Source of the DNA: Nonomuraea sp. SYSU D8015
GTDB lineage: Bacteria; Actinomycetota; Actinomycetes; Streptosporangiales; Streptosporangiaceae
Assembly (NCBI RefSeq): GCF_008065375.1
Contig: NZ_VJYI01000025.1
Span: 62,001 to 126,000, forward strand
Length of the DNA: 64,000 nt
Reading direction: 5' to 3'
Position numbers and translations under genes: made by a program
Part shown: positions 25,694 to 34,571 of the stretch, piece by piece
Layout: each line of letters opens with the position of its first letter
How positions within the stretch are numbered: position 1 is the first letter of the stretch
Notes under the pieces: generated by a model
The model's database searches: none
The model's input: only the letters and a program-made list of their open reading frames with translations
What the model was told of the DNA's origin: nothing

Positions 25694-25718
25694 CTCTGAC
25701 GGAACAGCGACGGAACAG
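25694..25718. repeat. GACGGAACAG double repeat, copy 1
   Basis: CTCT followed by GACGGAACAG, one variable base pair region, then GACGGAACAG again. The same 25 bp occurs at 38609-38633 with a single mismatch. A diverged third copy may lie at about 25440-25465. Function unknown; recombinase arm sites are one possibility. Confidence 0.6.
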
Positions 25719-25812
25719 ACCGGCGTCTAAGCCCTCATGTAAGCACACACTGCGCGATCACTCACAGTAGTAATCCGGGAGGAGGGAACGGCTTCGCTGA
25801 GACAATCACTGG

Positions 25813-26262
25813 ATGACCAGCAATGAGATCCGGTTCGACTGCCGGCACCGTGGCGACGGCGGCGCGCTCGTGATCGTCCCCCGCATCGACGGGGCACCAC
25901 TCACCGAGTTGATCGATGGGTTCGAGATCGCGGCCGGGATGCAGCCCGCAGGCGACGCCTACGGCGGTCTGATCCCGCAGTTCTTCCGGTTCGGCCCGAT
26001 GCAGGACCACTTCCTCGGACGGTCCACCAACGCGGTGGGGCCAAAGACACCCGTTCTCGGGTGTGAATGCGGCGAGTGGGGATGCTGGCCTCTCATGGCC
26101 CGCATCACCGCGACGGCCGACCTCGTGATCTGGGACTCCTTCGAGCAACCCCATCGCAAGACCCGCGACTACACGGCATTCGGTCCGTTCCAGTTCGCCC
26201 GTCGCCAATACGATGACGCCCTGCGCGCGCTGAACGCCGCAATCGGCTCCGATGAGACGTGA
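25813..26262 (+). CDS. Hypothetical protein with CGEWGCWPL motif
   Basis: A 149-residue cytosolic protein with no signal peptide or membrane helix. The central segment PVLGCECGEWGCWPLMARI holds three Cys in a CxCxxxxC pattern, followed by VIWDSFEQP and a C-terminal helix with YDDALRALNAAIG. I recall this arrangement from conserved hypothetical proteins of actinomycetes but know no function. The Cys pattern could be structural or metal-binding. ATG start; GGAGGAGGGAAC lies about 23 bp upstream, rather far. Confidence 0.75.
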   Translation: MTSNEIRFDCRHRGDGGALVIVPRIDGAPLTELIDGFEIAAGMQPAGDAYGGLIPQFFRFGPMQDHFLGRSTNAVGPKTPVLGCECGEWGCWPLMARITATADLVIWDSFEQPHRKTRDYTAFGPFQFARRQYDDALRALNAAIGSDET

Positions 26263-26279
26263 CCCGCACCCGCCGGCGC

Positions 26280-26415
26280 TAGGGAGCGTCTGACAAACGA
26301 TCAACGGGACATCCCCGAGCGGTATGGGCCCTGGCAGGCCTGCTACGAGCGGTTCAAACGCTGGGAAGAAGACGGCACCTGGGCCCGGCTGCTGGAGGAG
26401 GCCCGGCGACCCGGT
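26280..26415 (+). mobile_element. IS5-family transposase N-terminal fragment
   Basis: One frame reads PERYGPWQACYERFKRW, then EEDGTWARLLEEARR. This is the N-terminal helix-turn-helix part of IS5/DUF4096-type transposases (RYGPWQTxYxRFxRWxxDGTWxRLL). The frame ends at a junction near 26410 and no catalytic DDE part exists. GAGCGTCTGACAAACG just upstream may be an old IS end. Confidence 0.7.
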
Positions 26416-26459
26416 GATCGCCGAGGCCGCGCCACGAGTCGCGACCGTGGCCGGAATGG

Positions 26460-26681
26460 TTGGCGCCGCTCGCCTCTGAATTTCCGAGAAGGCTGCCCGC
26501 CGAGATCCTCCTCGAACGCGCCACCATGGCACGCCACCTGATCGTGCAGATGTGCGTCGAGCGGGAACGGGCCCTTGCCGAAGGCGGCCCCACCTTCCGG
26601 CCCACCTGGGACGCCACCGCCAACGGTCTGATCGACGCGATCGTCGCGCTGTGGCAGGCACCGGTCACGAACGGCACGTGA
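26460..26681 (+). CDS. Hypothetical small protein
   Basis: A 73-residue frame starting at TTG. It remains open 42 bp upstream (PWPEWLAPLASEFPRRLPAE), so it may be a truncated gene whose 5' end was lost at the transposase junction. The product is helical, with LLERATMARHLIVQMCVERERAL and a C-terminal LIDAIVALWQ helix. No family recognised. No clear ribosome site. Confidence 0.5.
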   Translation: MAPLASEFPRRLPAEILLERATMARHLIVQMCVERERALAEGGPTFRPTWDATANGLIDAIVALWQAPVTNGT

Positions 26682-26789
26682 CCAAACAGCGATCTACGCT
26701 TCCGGCCGAGGCGAACTCGCCGCGCAACCCGAAAGTCGTACCGCCGACATGCCGTTGACACGTCTCCGTCAAGAGATCTCCGATTCGGT

Positions 26790-26801
26790 CGAATCGATTC
26801 G
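26790..26801. promoter_or_regulatory. Candidate LacI-family operator (site A)
   Basis: Perfect 12-bp palindrome CGAATCGATTCG upstream of the degenerate GH-RICIN gene. It is identical to one of the two sites before the 34572 gene, with a related half-site CGATTCGG just before it. Presumed target of the LacI regulator at 33327. Confidence 0.7.
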
Positions 26802-26865
26802 TCAACTGCCACCTCGCTTCAGGCGATCATACGTTCAAGGCAGGTTGCACGTCTCTTCAGGCGCT

Positions 26866-26877
26866 CGAATCGGTTCA
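26866..26877. promoter_or_regulatory. Candidate LacI-family operator (site B)
   Basis: CGAATCGGTTCA, an 11/12 match to the CGAATCGGTTCG sites near 33150 and 34512, located 62 bp before the start of the degenerate GH-RICIN gene. Confidence 0.6.
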
Positions 26878-26938
26878 CCGATGTCACGCGTTCGTGGTCC
26901 TTCTGCCTCCCTCACCCCCAGCTTCCGAAGGAGCCACC

Positions 26939-28257
26939 ATGATGACGACCACCCGACAGCCGCCCAGCAGACGGCTTATCTCCGTCGCCCGAATCCTGGT
27001 CGGGATGCTCATCGCCGTCGTCCCGACCATCCCACGCCGGCGCACGCCGCGGACGAATCCATCAGCGTCGACTTCGCCGTAGCCGGCGGCACCCCGACCT
27101 ACCGCGCGTCCGGGTGGATCTATGGCATGACGGAGAACGCATCCGGGCCGGCAGACCACTTCTACCGCGACGTGAAGTTCCGCTACATGCGCGCCGGTGG
27201 CGCCCAGCTCGGCTCACCCGGCGGATGGGTGGCCGGCGCCTACGAGCGAAGGTGGAACGCAACGCTGGCCCAGGCCCGTCGTACGATCGCGCTCGGCGGC
27301 CAGTTCATCATCCTCCCGCACGACCTGTGGGGAGCGGACGGCTACCCGATCTCGCGCTTTCCGGGCGACAAACGATCTGGGTAACCTGCTGGTCCGCACA
27401 GCGCCGGCCAGCACCTGCCCAAGGGCGAATGGTGGGTCTACCGCTTCTATGCCTCCCAGACCGGCCAGATCGTGTCCGTGACCCCGAGCGTGTCCTACGA
27501 CGCGTTCGCCACCAGGGCGACCGGCGTGGCCAAGGTGCTGGTGGGCGGCGGCGGGACGACCGGCAACATCGCCGTCAATCTCCGGCGGCTCGACGCGACC
27601 AGCGGCATCGTGCAGAACAACCAGGTCCGCGCGGTCGTGCAGCGCATCCCGTACAACGGCGGCGGTGCGGTCCAGGGGCCGATCACCGTCCAGAACACGG
27701 TCCTGACGCTGTCGGGCAACGGGACCACGCTGAACCTGCCGCACACCAACGCTGACGAGACGTTCACCGTCACGCTGCTGCCGCCATCGGACGGCGGCTT
27801 CCAGACCGTGGCGGTCGCGCAACACTCCCAGCAGTGCCTGGACAACACCAATCTCAGCACCGCCGATGGCAACGTGCAGCAGCAGTTCTACTGCGAGGGC
27901 GGCGATCAGCAGCTGTGGAATTTCGGGCCGGTCGCCGGCGTGGCCGGCGCCTACACGCTGATCAACCAGCAGAGCGGCAAGTGCCTGGAGGTGAGCGCGT
28001 CGTCCACGGCCGACGGCGCGCCGATACGCCAGTGGACCTGCACGAGTGGGGCGCAGAACCAGCAGTTCATCCTGCGCAAGGTGACCTATGGGGGCAACGA
28101 TCCCCGGGACTACCAGCTCGTCGCCCGCCACAGCGGCAAGTGCGTCGACGTCAGCACCATCTCGACCGTCCCCAGGGCTCCCATCCACCAGTGGACCTGC
28201 AACCCGGCAGGCCAAGCCAGTCCGCTCAACCAAACCTGGCGGCTCTGGGGCCGTTGA
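26939..28257 (+). pseudogene. Secreted glycoside hydrolase-RICIN protein, frameshifted and internally deleted
   Basis: The signal peptide (MMTTTRQPPSRRLISVARIL...) is in one frame. The mature start (AHAADESISVDFAVAGG) continues in another, so there is a frameshift near 27030. The following segment (YRASGWIYGMTENASGP, then YMRAGGAQLGSPGGW) is the first part of a TIM-barrel hydrolase. A stop codon (27382) and a jump to a C-terminal beta domain (GEWWVYRFYASQTG) show that most of the catalytic barrel, including both catalytic acids, is deleted. A complete ricin-type beta-trefoil CBM13 with Gln-x-Trp repeats closes it (about 27810-28257). The promoter still carries two LacI-type operators. Confidence 0.8.
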
Positions 28258-28286
28258 CGGCGCCGTTCTCGGCACCCTTCCGCAGC

Positions 28287-28322
28287 GTGTGTGGCGCATC
28301 GCCGTCCCGGTGCGCCACACAC
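28287..28322. terminator. Intrinsic-like terminator hairpin
   Basis: GTGTGTGGCGCA and TGCGCCACACAC form a perfect 12-bp stem with a 12-nt loop between convergent genes (GH-RICIN remnant and the 28362 hydrolase). No T-tract. Confidence 0.7.
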
Positions 28323-28361
28323 TACGTCAGGCAGACCCTGGTTCTCCTGTCCACAGCGGAA

Positions 28362-30032
28362 TCAGGTGCTGCTTCGCCGTTCGTGGGCGGCGGCGAGGAT
28401 GAGGTAAGCGCTGGCCGTCCAGGTGTAGGCGCGGTCGCGCAGCCCCTCGCCGGTGCGGGCGTCGAAGTTCTCGGCGAAGCCGGACTTCTCGCACAGCATG
28501 CGGAAGCGAGCGCTGATCTCGTCGGCGAGGCCGGTGTATCCGGCGCGGCGTAGGCCGTCTTCGATGAGGACGGTCGAGGGCGCCCAGATCGGGCCGCGCC
28601 AGTAGCCGTCGTCCTGGTAGTGCTCGGAAGCAGGCAGTTCGGTGGCGGGTCCGAATGCGGTCAGGTGCTGCTCGATGCCGGCGGCCAGGGCGGCGCGGAC
28701 AGGTTCGGGCAGTTCGTCGCCGAGCACGATCGGCATGAGGTCGAGCAAGCTGGAGCTGGGCCAGGTCCGTGTCGAATGGGCGCTGCGGGCGACGAACCGT
28801 TCGCCGTCCCACAGTTCGGCGAGCAAGGCGTCGCGCATCCGATCGGCCTCTTCCGTCCACCGGGCGGCCGCTCCCGGGTCGGTGGCCATGCGGGCGAGCT
28901 CGCGCATCTGCAGGACGAGGAAGGCGGCCAGGTCGGCGGTCTCCACGACGCGCTCGGGGTCGAAGGTGGTGGCGTTGTCCCAGCCGCTGTCATTGCCGTG
29001 CTGGTAGTGCGGCAGCTCCCGGCCGGGCACGCGCCGGGCCTCCAGCCAGAACGTGGTCCAGCGTTCCAGCGCCCGACGGGTTTCGGCCGGGTCGGGCGCG
29101 GCAGGCAGGTGGCGCAGGGCCCAGCCGTGGATGGGCGGTTTGACGAAGTTGTAGAGGATCTCCGAGTGGGTGACGGAGTCGGGCAGGGCGCCGGCGGCGT
29201 CCTGGTGGTCGAAGGGGAGGCGGTACTGGTCCCAGGCCAGCTCGGGCAGGCCGTCGGCGAGGGCGATGGCGTTGAAGCAGTGGTCCCAGCTCCACACCTT
29301 GTCCATCCAGTGCTTGGACATGAGCACGGCGGGCCGGGTGATGAACCCGGCCGGGCGGACGGTGGCCGACCACAGCACGTAGGCGGCCAGTTCGGCGGCG
29401 GGTGTTCGGTCGCTGCGCCAGGGCGCGACCGCGGCGGTGAACGCGTCGAACTCGGCCCGCGCGGCCTTGACCACCTGCTCGAAGGGGTCAGTGCCGGTGT
29501 AGGGGGTGCGGGCGGTCTCGTACTCCTCGATGGCGATCTCCCACTCGCCGCTCAGGACGACGCCGCGTTCGGCGGTGCGCAGCGCCTGTGCGCCGAGGTG
29601 CTCGGCCTGTCCGCTGAGGAGGGTGATCCGGTAGCGGCGGCCGGTCTGGTAGACGGTGAAGACGTACGATCCGTCGACGGGGTCCTGGTAGAAGTACGGG
29701 CCGCTGAACGGCGTCAGCACCGGGTCGGCGGCCAGCACGCGCAGCCCGAGACCGCGGCCGCGCACGCGTACCGTGTCGACGCTCTCGTAGGCCAGGTCGA
29801 TCCGGCCCCCGCCGTGGTTCCAGGTGAGCTGGTGCGGGGTGGCCGTGATCGTGGCCTCGGCGGTGGGGATCAGCCGCAGGATGGGGTGCATGCCGGTCTG
29901 GTGCGAGACCAGGTGCACGTCCTGCGCGTAGGTACTTTCCGCCACCACGGGCGAGAAGCCGAACCACGATCCGTGGTAGCTGAACGGGATGTCCCGCAGG
30001 GAGAACACCGGGCCGGAGGCGGCGACGGTCAT
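28362..30032 (-). CDS. GH63/MGH1-type alpha-toroid glycoside hydrolase
   Basis: A 556-residue enzyme with an N-terminal beta-sandwich (about 1-190) and a C-terminal (alpha/alpha)6 toroid. Family motifs are WSWDHCFNAIAL (about 252), NDSGWDNATTFD (about 350) and the glucosidase/trehalase-like GYWRGPIWAPSTVLIEDGL (about 470). The Asp and Glu in the last two are probable catalytic residues by analogy with GH63 and mannosylglycerate-hydrolase-like enzymes. There is no signal peptide, so it should act on imported oligosaccharides. It is the last gene of the ABC sugar operon, 17 bp after the second permease. Substrate not predictable. Confidence 0.85.
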   Translation of the reverse strand: MTVAASGPVFSLRDIPFSYHGSWFGFSPVVAESTYAQDVHLVSHQTGMHPILRLIPTAEATITATPHQLTWNHGGGRIDLAYESVDTVRVRGRGLGLRVLAADPVLTPFSGPYFYQDPVDGSYVFTVYQTGRRYRITLLSGQAEHLGAQALRTAERGVVLSGEWEIAIEEYETARTPYTGTDPFEQVVKAARAEFDAFTAAVAPWRSDRTPAAELAAYVLWSATVRPAGFITRPAVLMSKHWMDKVWSWDHCFNAIALADGLPELAWDQYRLPFDHQDAAGALPDSVTHSEILYNFVKPPIHGWALRHLPAAPDPAETRRALERWTTFWLEARRVPGRELPHYQHGNDSGWDNATTFDPERVVETADLAAFLVLQMRELARMATDPGAAARWTEEADRMRDALLAELWDGERFVARSAHSTRTWPSSSLLDLMPIVLGDELPEPVRAALAAGIEQHLTAFGPATELPASEHYQDDGYWRGPIWAPSTVLIEDGLRRAGYTGLADEISARFRMLCEKSGFAENFDARTGEGLRDRAYTWTASAYLILAAAHERRSST

Positions 30033-30049
30033 GAAGCGAGGGTCCCTTC

Positions 30050-30856
30050 TCAATCTTTGACGGCGCCCGCGGTGACGCCGGCGGCGACGTAGCGCTGGGC
30101 GACGACAAGCAGGATGGTGGCCGGGATGGAGGCGATCACGGCGGTGGCCATGATGGCGTTCCACTCCTGGTTGTTGTTGCCGATGTAGTGGTAGATGCCG
30201 AGGGTGATCGGCTGGTGGTCGCCGCCCTGGTCGAGGGTGCTGGCGAAGATGAAGTCCGACCACGCCCACAGGAACGCGAACAGCGACACCGTGATGAGGG
30301 AGTTGCGGCTGACGGGCAGCACGATCGAGATGAACGTGCGCACCACGCCGGCGCCGTCGGTGCGGGCGGCCTGCAGCAGCTCTTCGGGGATGCCGGACAT
30401 GAACGTGGTGAGGATCAGCACCGCGAACGGCACGGCGAGGGTGGAGTCGGCCACGATGAGCCCGGGAACGGTGTTGAGCACGCCGGCGCTGAGGAAGATG
30501 GCGTAGAAGCCCATCGCCATGATGATCCCGGGGATCATCTGCGCCATCAGCAGCACGAAACTCAGCACCCCGCCACCTCGCGGGCGCAGCTTGGCCAGCG
30601 AGTACGCGGCCGGCGTCGCGAGCAGCAGCGTCAGCGCCACCGTGCCCAGGCCGACCACCAGGCTCACGCCCAGGTAGGGAAGCTGCTGGTCCAGCACCGC
30701 CCGGTAGCCCTCCAGCGTGCCGTCGATCGGGAACCAGTTCGGCGGGCTCTTGCGCATGTCGGTGTCCCGGGTGAAGGACACGTTGATCATCCAGTAGACC
30801 GGGAACAGCATCACGCCGGTCAGCACCAGCCCGACCGCGGTCTTCCAGTGCCTCAT
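30050..30856 (-). CDS. Carbohydrate ABC transporter permease, MalG-type
   Basis: A 268-residue inner-membrane permease with six helices and the EAA loop (EELLQAARTDGAGVVRTFISIVLP, about residues 163-186) that docks the ATPase. The ATG at 30856 overlaps the stop of the MalF-type gene by 4 bp, giving translational coupling. The partner ATPase is not in the operon; actinomycetes commonly share one MsiK-type ATPase among such importers, so this is expected. The substrate follows from the binding protein and is unknown. Confidence 0.93.
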   Translation of the reverse strand: MRHWKTAVGLVLTGVMLFPVYWMINVSFTRDTDMRKSPPNWFPIDGTLEGYRAVLDQQLPYLGVSLVVGLGTVALTLLLATPAAYSLAKLRPRGGGVLSFVLLMAQMIPGIIMAMGFYAIFLSAGVLNTVPGLIVADSTLAVPFAVLILTTFMSGIPEELLQAARTDGAGVVRTFISIVLPVSRNSLITVSLFAFLWAWSDFIFASTLDQGGDHQPITLGIYHYIGNNNQEWNAIMATAVIASIPATILLVVAQRYVAAGVTAGAVKD

Positions 30857-31815
30857 GCCAGTGCCTGCCTTCGCTGCACGCGGATGTAGATCAGCCCGAA
30901 GACCAGCGCCATCACGATCAGCAGGTTGCCCACGGCCGCGCCGGGCCCGAAGGAGGGCACCAGGTTGCCGAAGCCGAGCCGGTAGGACCAGGTGGCGAAC
31001 GTGGTCGACGACCCACTCGGCCCGCCCTTGGTCATGATCCAGATGATGTCGAACACCTTCAGCGTGTAGACCAGACCGAGCAGGATGGTGATCGCCGAGA
31101 CCGGGCGCAGCAGCGGGAAGGTCACCTTCCAGAACCTCTGCCAGGCGCCCGCCCCGTCCAGCGCGGCGGCTTCGTACACGGCCGCGGGGATCGCCTGCAA
31201 CCCGGAGTACAACACCACCAGGTTGAACGGGACGCCGATCCAGATGTTGGCGATGATCACCGACCACAGCGACCAGTCCGGCGAGGTCAGCCAGTTGATC
31301 GGCCCCACTCCGAACCAGCTCAGCGCCGCGTTGACCACGCCTGAGTCGCTGTTGAGCATCCACGACCAGGTCGAGGCCGACACGATGAGCGGCAACAGCC
31401 ACGGCACCAGGAACAGCGCCCGCAACGTGGCCGACAGCCGGAAGTGCTTGACGAAGAACAACGCCAGCGCGAGCCCGATGCCGAACTGGAAGACCAGTGA
31501 CACCAGCGTGAACACCACCGTGTGCCCCAGCGCGGGCCCGAACGTCGCGTCGCCGAAGACCTTGGCGTAGTTGTCGAACCAGGCGAACGGCGCGTCGCCC
31601 TGCACGAACGAGCGCACCGTGTACTTGCGCAAGCTCAGCTCGACGTTGCGATAGAGCGGATAGGCGTAGAACATGAGCAGGTAGAGCACGACTGGGGCGA
31701 GAAACGCCCACGCCGCCCACTGCCCGGATCTGGTGCGTGCCGCCCGGTGGCGCCGCCCCCGTGCCGGGGCGGAGCCGCGGGCGGGACGCACCGCCGTCTG
31801 CGTGAGGTGGCTCAT
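30853..31815 (-). CDS. Carbohydrate ABC transporter permease, MalF-type
   Basis: A 320-residue permease with a basic cytosolic N-terminus (about 35 residues), six membrane helices and an EAA-loop (AVYEAAALDGAGAWQRFWKVTFP, about 206-228). It forms a heterodimer with the following MalG-type subunit. It starts 4 bp after the binding-protein gene, so the order is binding protein, MalF, MalG, hydrolase. Transcription should come from the operator-bearing promoter upstream of 33097. Confidence 0.93.
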   Translation of the reverse strand: MSHLTQTAVRPARGSAPARGRRHRAARTRSGQWAAWAFLAPVVLYLLMFYAYPLYRNVELSLRKYTVRSFVQGDAPFAWFDNYAKVFGDATFGPALGHTVVFTLVSLVFQFGIGLALALFFVKHFRLSATLRALFLVPWLLPLIVSASTWSWMLNSDSGVVNAALSWFGVGPINWLTSPDWSLWSVIIANIWIGVPFNLVVLYSGLQAIPAAVYEAAALDGAGAWQRFWKVTFPLLRPVSAITILLGLVYTLKVFDIIWIMTKGGPSGSSTTFATWSYRLGFGNLVPSFGPGAAVGNLLIVMALVFGLIYIRVQRRQALA

Positions 31816-31819
31816 GCCG

Positions 31820-33097
31820 CTACTGGGTCGCGCTCGCCGCCGCGGACTGGGCCGCCGCCATGGCGTCCTGCGGCGACTTCGAGCCGCTCAGCGCCGCCTG
31901 CACCGCGCCCCACATCGGTTCGGAGATCTTCGGGTATTTCGTGCCCAGGTCGTCGCTGGTGCGGCCCTTGGCGGCCTTGACCGCATCCACCCACACCTGC
32001 AGATCGGGTGTGGCCGCCACCTGCTTGGCCTGCACCGCCTCTGTGGGCGCGATGTAGGACAGGGTGGTGGTCGTGGTGAGCGAATTGTCGGTGCTGGTCA
32101 GGCACGTCACGAGCTTCTGGGAGGTGGCGTAGCGGGCGGTGTCGGACTGCACCGGGATGCTGACGAACTCACCGCCGGTCGGGGCGGGCGCGGTGCCGCC
32201 GTCCTTGCCCGGGATGGGGATGATGCCGTAGTCGAAGCCGGCCTTCTTGGCGTTGGCGAGCTGCCAGGTGCCGTTCTCGGCGAAGGCGTAGTCGCCGCCG
32301 GCGAACTCCTGCCAGCTCGTGGTCTGGGTGTTGTTGATGACGGAGTTGGGGGCATACCCCTTCTTCAGCCAGTCCGTCCACAGCGCCACCGCGGACACGC
32401 CCTCGGGCGAGTCGAGCTTGGTGAGGTTCGCGCCGGAGCCCCAGAACCAGGGCAGGAACTGGAAACTGCCCTCCTCGGTGCCGATCGCCGAGAACGTGAT
32501 GCCCTTCTTGCCGGACGCCTTCACCTTCTCCAGCGCCGCGGTCAGCGACGCCCAGTCCTTGACGGAGGCGACGTCCACGCCGGCCTTCTTCAGGACCTCC
32601 TTGTTGTAGTACAGGGCGAGGGTGTTGGCGCCGATCGGGACGCCGTAGGTCTTGCCGCCGCTCTGCCCGGCGGCCAGCAGGTTCGGCGCGATCGCGGAGA
32701 CATCGAGCTTGTTCTCCTCCGTGGTGGTCAGGACCCCGGCCTCCGCCAGCGTCGAGACCACGGGGTTGTCCACGATGAGCACGTCCGGCGAGTTGCCCTG
32801 CTGGGCGGCCAGCAGGGCCTTGTTGGTCAGGTCGCTGGTGTCGTAGCCGGTCCGCTCGACCTTCACACCGGCCTGGGTGCCGCACGTCTCCAGGAGCTTC
32901 ACCCAATCCGAGCTCTTGTCGTACTGGGGGTAGGGGTCCCAGATCGTGTACGTGCCGCCCCCGGCGGCCTTGCTCGCACTCGTCGAGCCGCCGTCGCCGC
33001 CGGACGGTGACGAGCCGCAGGCGGCGAGCCCGCCCACGGCGGCCAGGACCGCCAGGCTCACGCCGGCCGTACGCCGGCTCCTTGCCGCTGATCTCAT
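31820..33097 (-). CDS. Sugar ABC transporter substrate-binding lipoprotein
   Basis: A 425-residue family-1 solute-binding protein. Signal peptide with lipobox LAAC (Cys at about residue 27) followed by a Gly/Ser-rich tether; then an alpha/beta two-lobe fold with TYTIWDPYPQYDKSSDWVKLLE and KVEVLKKAGVDV-type strand-helix segments. It is anchored outside the membrane and delivers an oligosaccharide to the adjacent permeases. First gene of the operon; its promoter region contains two adjacent CGAATCGGTTCG palindromes, which should place it under the neighbouring LacI regulator. Confidence 0.93.
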   Translation of the reverse strand: MRSAARSRRTAGVSLAVLAAVGGLAACGSSPSGGDGGSTSASKAAGGGTYTIWDPYPQYDKSSDWVKLLETCGTQAGVKVERTGYDTSDLTNKALLAAQQGNSPDVLIVDNPVVSTLAEAGVLTTTEENKLDVSAIAPNLLAAGQSGGKTYGVPIGANTLALYYNKEVLKKAGVDVASVKDWASLTAALEKVKASGKKGITFSAIGTEEGSFQFLPWFWGSGANLTKLDSPEGVSAVALWTDWLKKGYAPNSVINNTQTTSWQEFAGGDYAFAENGTWQLANAKKAGFDYGIIPIPGKDGGTAPAPTGGEFVSIPVQSDTARYATSQKLVTCLTSTDNSLTTTTTLSYIAPTEAVQAKQVAATPDLQVWVDAVKAAKGRTSDDLGTKYPKISEPMWGAVQAALSGSKSPQDAMAAAQSAAASATQ

Positions 33098-33146
33098 TGA
33101 TCTGACCTCCGCAGACAGGCGTTACGCGGCTGTTTCCCTTTGAAGT

Positions 33147-33171
33147 CGAATCGGTTCGCCGAATCGGTTCG
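33147..33171. promoter_or_regulatory. Tandem LacI-family operators before the ABC operon
   Basis: Two copies of CGAATCGGTTCG (33147-33158 and 33160-33171) one base apart, 50-74 bp upstream of the binding-protein start. The 13-bp period places two repressor dimers close together on the DNA. A sister pair with the same spacing lies at 34512-34536. Confidence 0.8.
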
Positions 33172-33270
33172 ACCGAAGATAGGCCCGCTTCATCCTGCGC
33201 GTCAATGGCCGGGGCGAGCCTTGCGGCAACCGACACGTCTTCGCCACGGAACCGGGGTCGGTACCTCGCA

Positions 33271-33282
33271 TGAACCGGTTCG
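33271..33282. promoter_or_regulatory. Candidate LacI-family operator before the regulator gene
   Basis: TGAACCGGTTCG, with a perfect GAACCGGTTC core, 45 bp before the LacI gene start. It resembles the CGAATCGGTTCG sites and would allow autoregulation. Confidence 0.6.
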
Positions 33283-33326
33283 ACCTACGATGGTCGCCGA
33301 CCGGCGGATTCGGACGAGGAGCACGG

Positions 33327-34343
33327 GTGAACATCGGAGAGATCGCCAAGCGGGCGGGCGTGTCGCGCAGCACCGTCTCGTACGCGCTCACCGGCAAGCG
33401 CCCGGTGTCGGAGGAGACCAAGCGCCGCATCCAGACCGTCATCGACGAGCTGGGCTACCGGCCCAACGCCTCGGCCAGGGCGCTGAAGGAGGGCCGCACC
33501 CGCACGATCGGCCTGGTCATACCGCCCGCCGGCCGGCGGCTGACCGACATGCAGCTCGGCTTCGTCGCCAGCGTGGTCGACGCCACCGCCCGCGCCGACC
33601 TGGACGTCCTGCTGTCGCCCTCGGGCGGCGAGCACGACCGCTCCTTCGAGCGCGTGGTCACCGGCCGGCGCGTGGACGGCGTCGTCCTCATGGAGATCCG
33701 CCTGGAGGACGACCGGGTCGCCCGGCTGCTCGGCAGCGGCCTGCCGTTCGTCGGCATCGGCCGTACCCGCCGCCCGCAGGAGATGTCCTGGGTGGACATC
33801 GACTACGAGACGCTCATCGCCAACTGCGTCCACCACCTGGCCGACCTCGGCCACCGGCACCTGGCGCTGGTCAACCGCAACGCCGAACTGGTCGCCGCCG
33901 GATACGGCCCCGGCCACCGCGCGCAGGACGGCTTCGCCCGCGCCGTCGCCGAACGCGGCCTGCACGGCGTGCAGGCCTGCTGCGGCGATGACCCGCAGGC
34001 CGGTCAGTCCTGCGTGGAGCAACTCCTCGCCCAGCATCCTGAGCTGACCGCCATCGCCACCATCAACGAGGCGGCGGTGTCCGGCATGTACCGCGCGCTC
34101 GCCGAAGCGGGGCTGAGCGTGCCCGGCGACTTCTCCATCGCCGGCGTCGCGGCCCAGCACTGGGCCGAGAACCTGCACCCGCCGCTCACCGCCGCCGACG
34201 TCCCCGCCGACGAGCTGGGAGCCCACGCCGTCGAGCTGCTCATCCAGCGCATCGCCGACCCGGAGACCCCGCACCGCCACCTCCTGGTCGCCCCGCCGAT
34301 CTCGCTGCGCGGCACCACCGGGCCCGCCCGGCCACGCGCCTGA
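33327..34343 (+). CDS. LacI-family transcriptional repressor
   Basis: A 338-residue regulator: N-terminal LacI helix-turn-helix (NIGEIAKRAGVSRSTVSYALTGKRPV) with hinge helix (RPNASARALKEG), then a periplasmic-binding-protein-like effector domain (from TRTIGLVIPP). The GTG at 33327 fits because the HTH begins immediately and GGAGGAG-like sequence (GAGGAGCACGG) precedes it; the longer ORF start would run through an operator. Divergent from the ABC operon and upstream of the large GH gene. Five palindromes around it suggest it controls both and itself. The effector is presumably a breakdown product of the transported glycan. Confidence 0.93.
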   Translation: MNIGEIAKRAGVSRSTVSYALTGKRPVSEETKRRIQTVIDELGYRPNASARALKEGRTRTIGLVIPPAGRRLTDMQLGFVASVVDATARADLDVLLSPSGGEHDRSFERVVTGRRVDGVVLMEIRLEDDRVARLLGSGLPFVGIGRTRRPQEMSWVDIDYETLIANCVHHLADLGHRHLALVNRNAELVAAGYGPGHRAQDGFARAVAERGLHGVQACCGDDPQAGQSCVEQLLAQHPELTAIATINEAAVSGMYRALAEAGLSVPGDFSIAGVAAQHWAENLHPPLTAADVPADELGAHAVELLIQRIADPETPHRHLLVAPPISLRGTTGPARPRA

Positions 34344-34511
34344 CCACATGGGCTCGTAGATCCGCAGGTCGCTCGAGCCGAGGGCGGCGGCACTCTCGCA
34401 CGTGCACGCCTGCTTCCAGGACTGCGGCTCGCATGACGGCAACATGGCGGCGACGTGTCACGCACGTTTCTCGCTCTTGACCATCGCATCAGGGGGCACT
34501 TAAGGTCCAGT

Positions 34512-34536
34512 CGAATCGGTTCGGCGAATCGATTCG
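34512..34536. promoter_or_regulatory. Tandem LacI-family operators before the GH-CBM gene
   Basis: CGAATCGGTTCG (34512-34523) and CGAATCGATTCG (34525-34536), one base apart, 36 bp before the start codon of the large secreted hydrolase. Same arrangement as at 33147-33171. Confidence 0.8.
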
Positions 34537-34571
34537 ACTCCCTTCAGCACTCCCCGAAATGGGAAAGGCGC

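Larger units (their letters stand above)
25325..25812. other. Intergenic stretch with gene-tail remnant and repeats
   Basis: No intact gene. It holds a degenerate copy of the 3' end of the acyl-CoA dehydrogenase gene (25503-25589) and a GACGGAACAG tandem motif at 25694-25718 that recurs at 38609. Weak similarity to the downstream flank of the intact gene continues past the remnant's stop codon (about 25430-25502). Confidence 0.7.
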
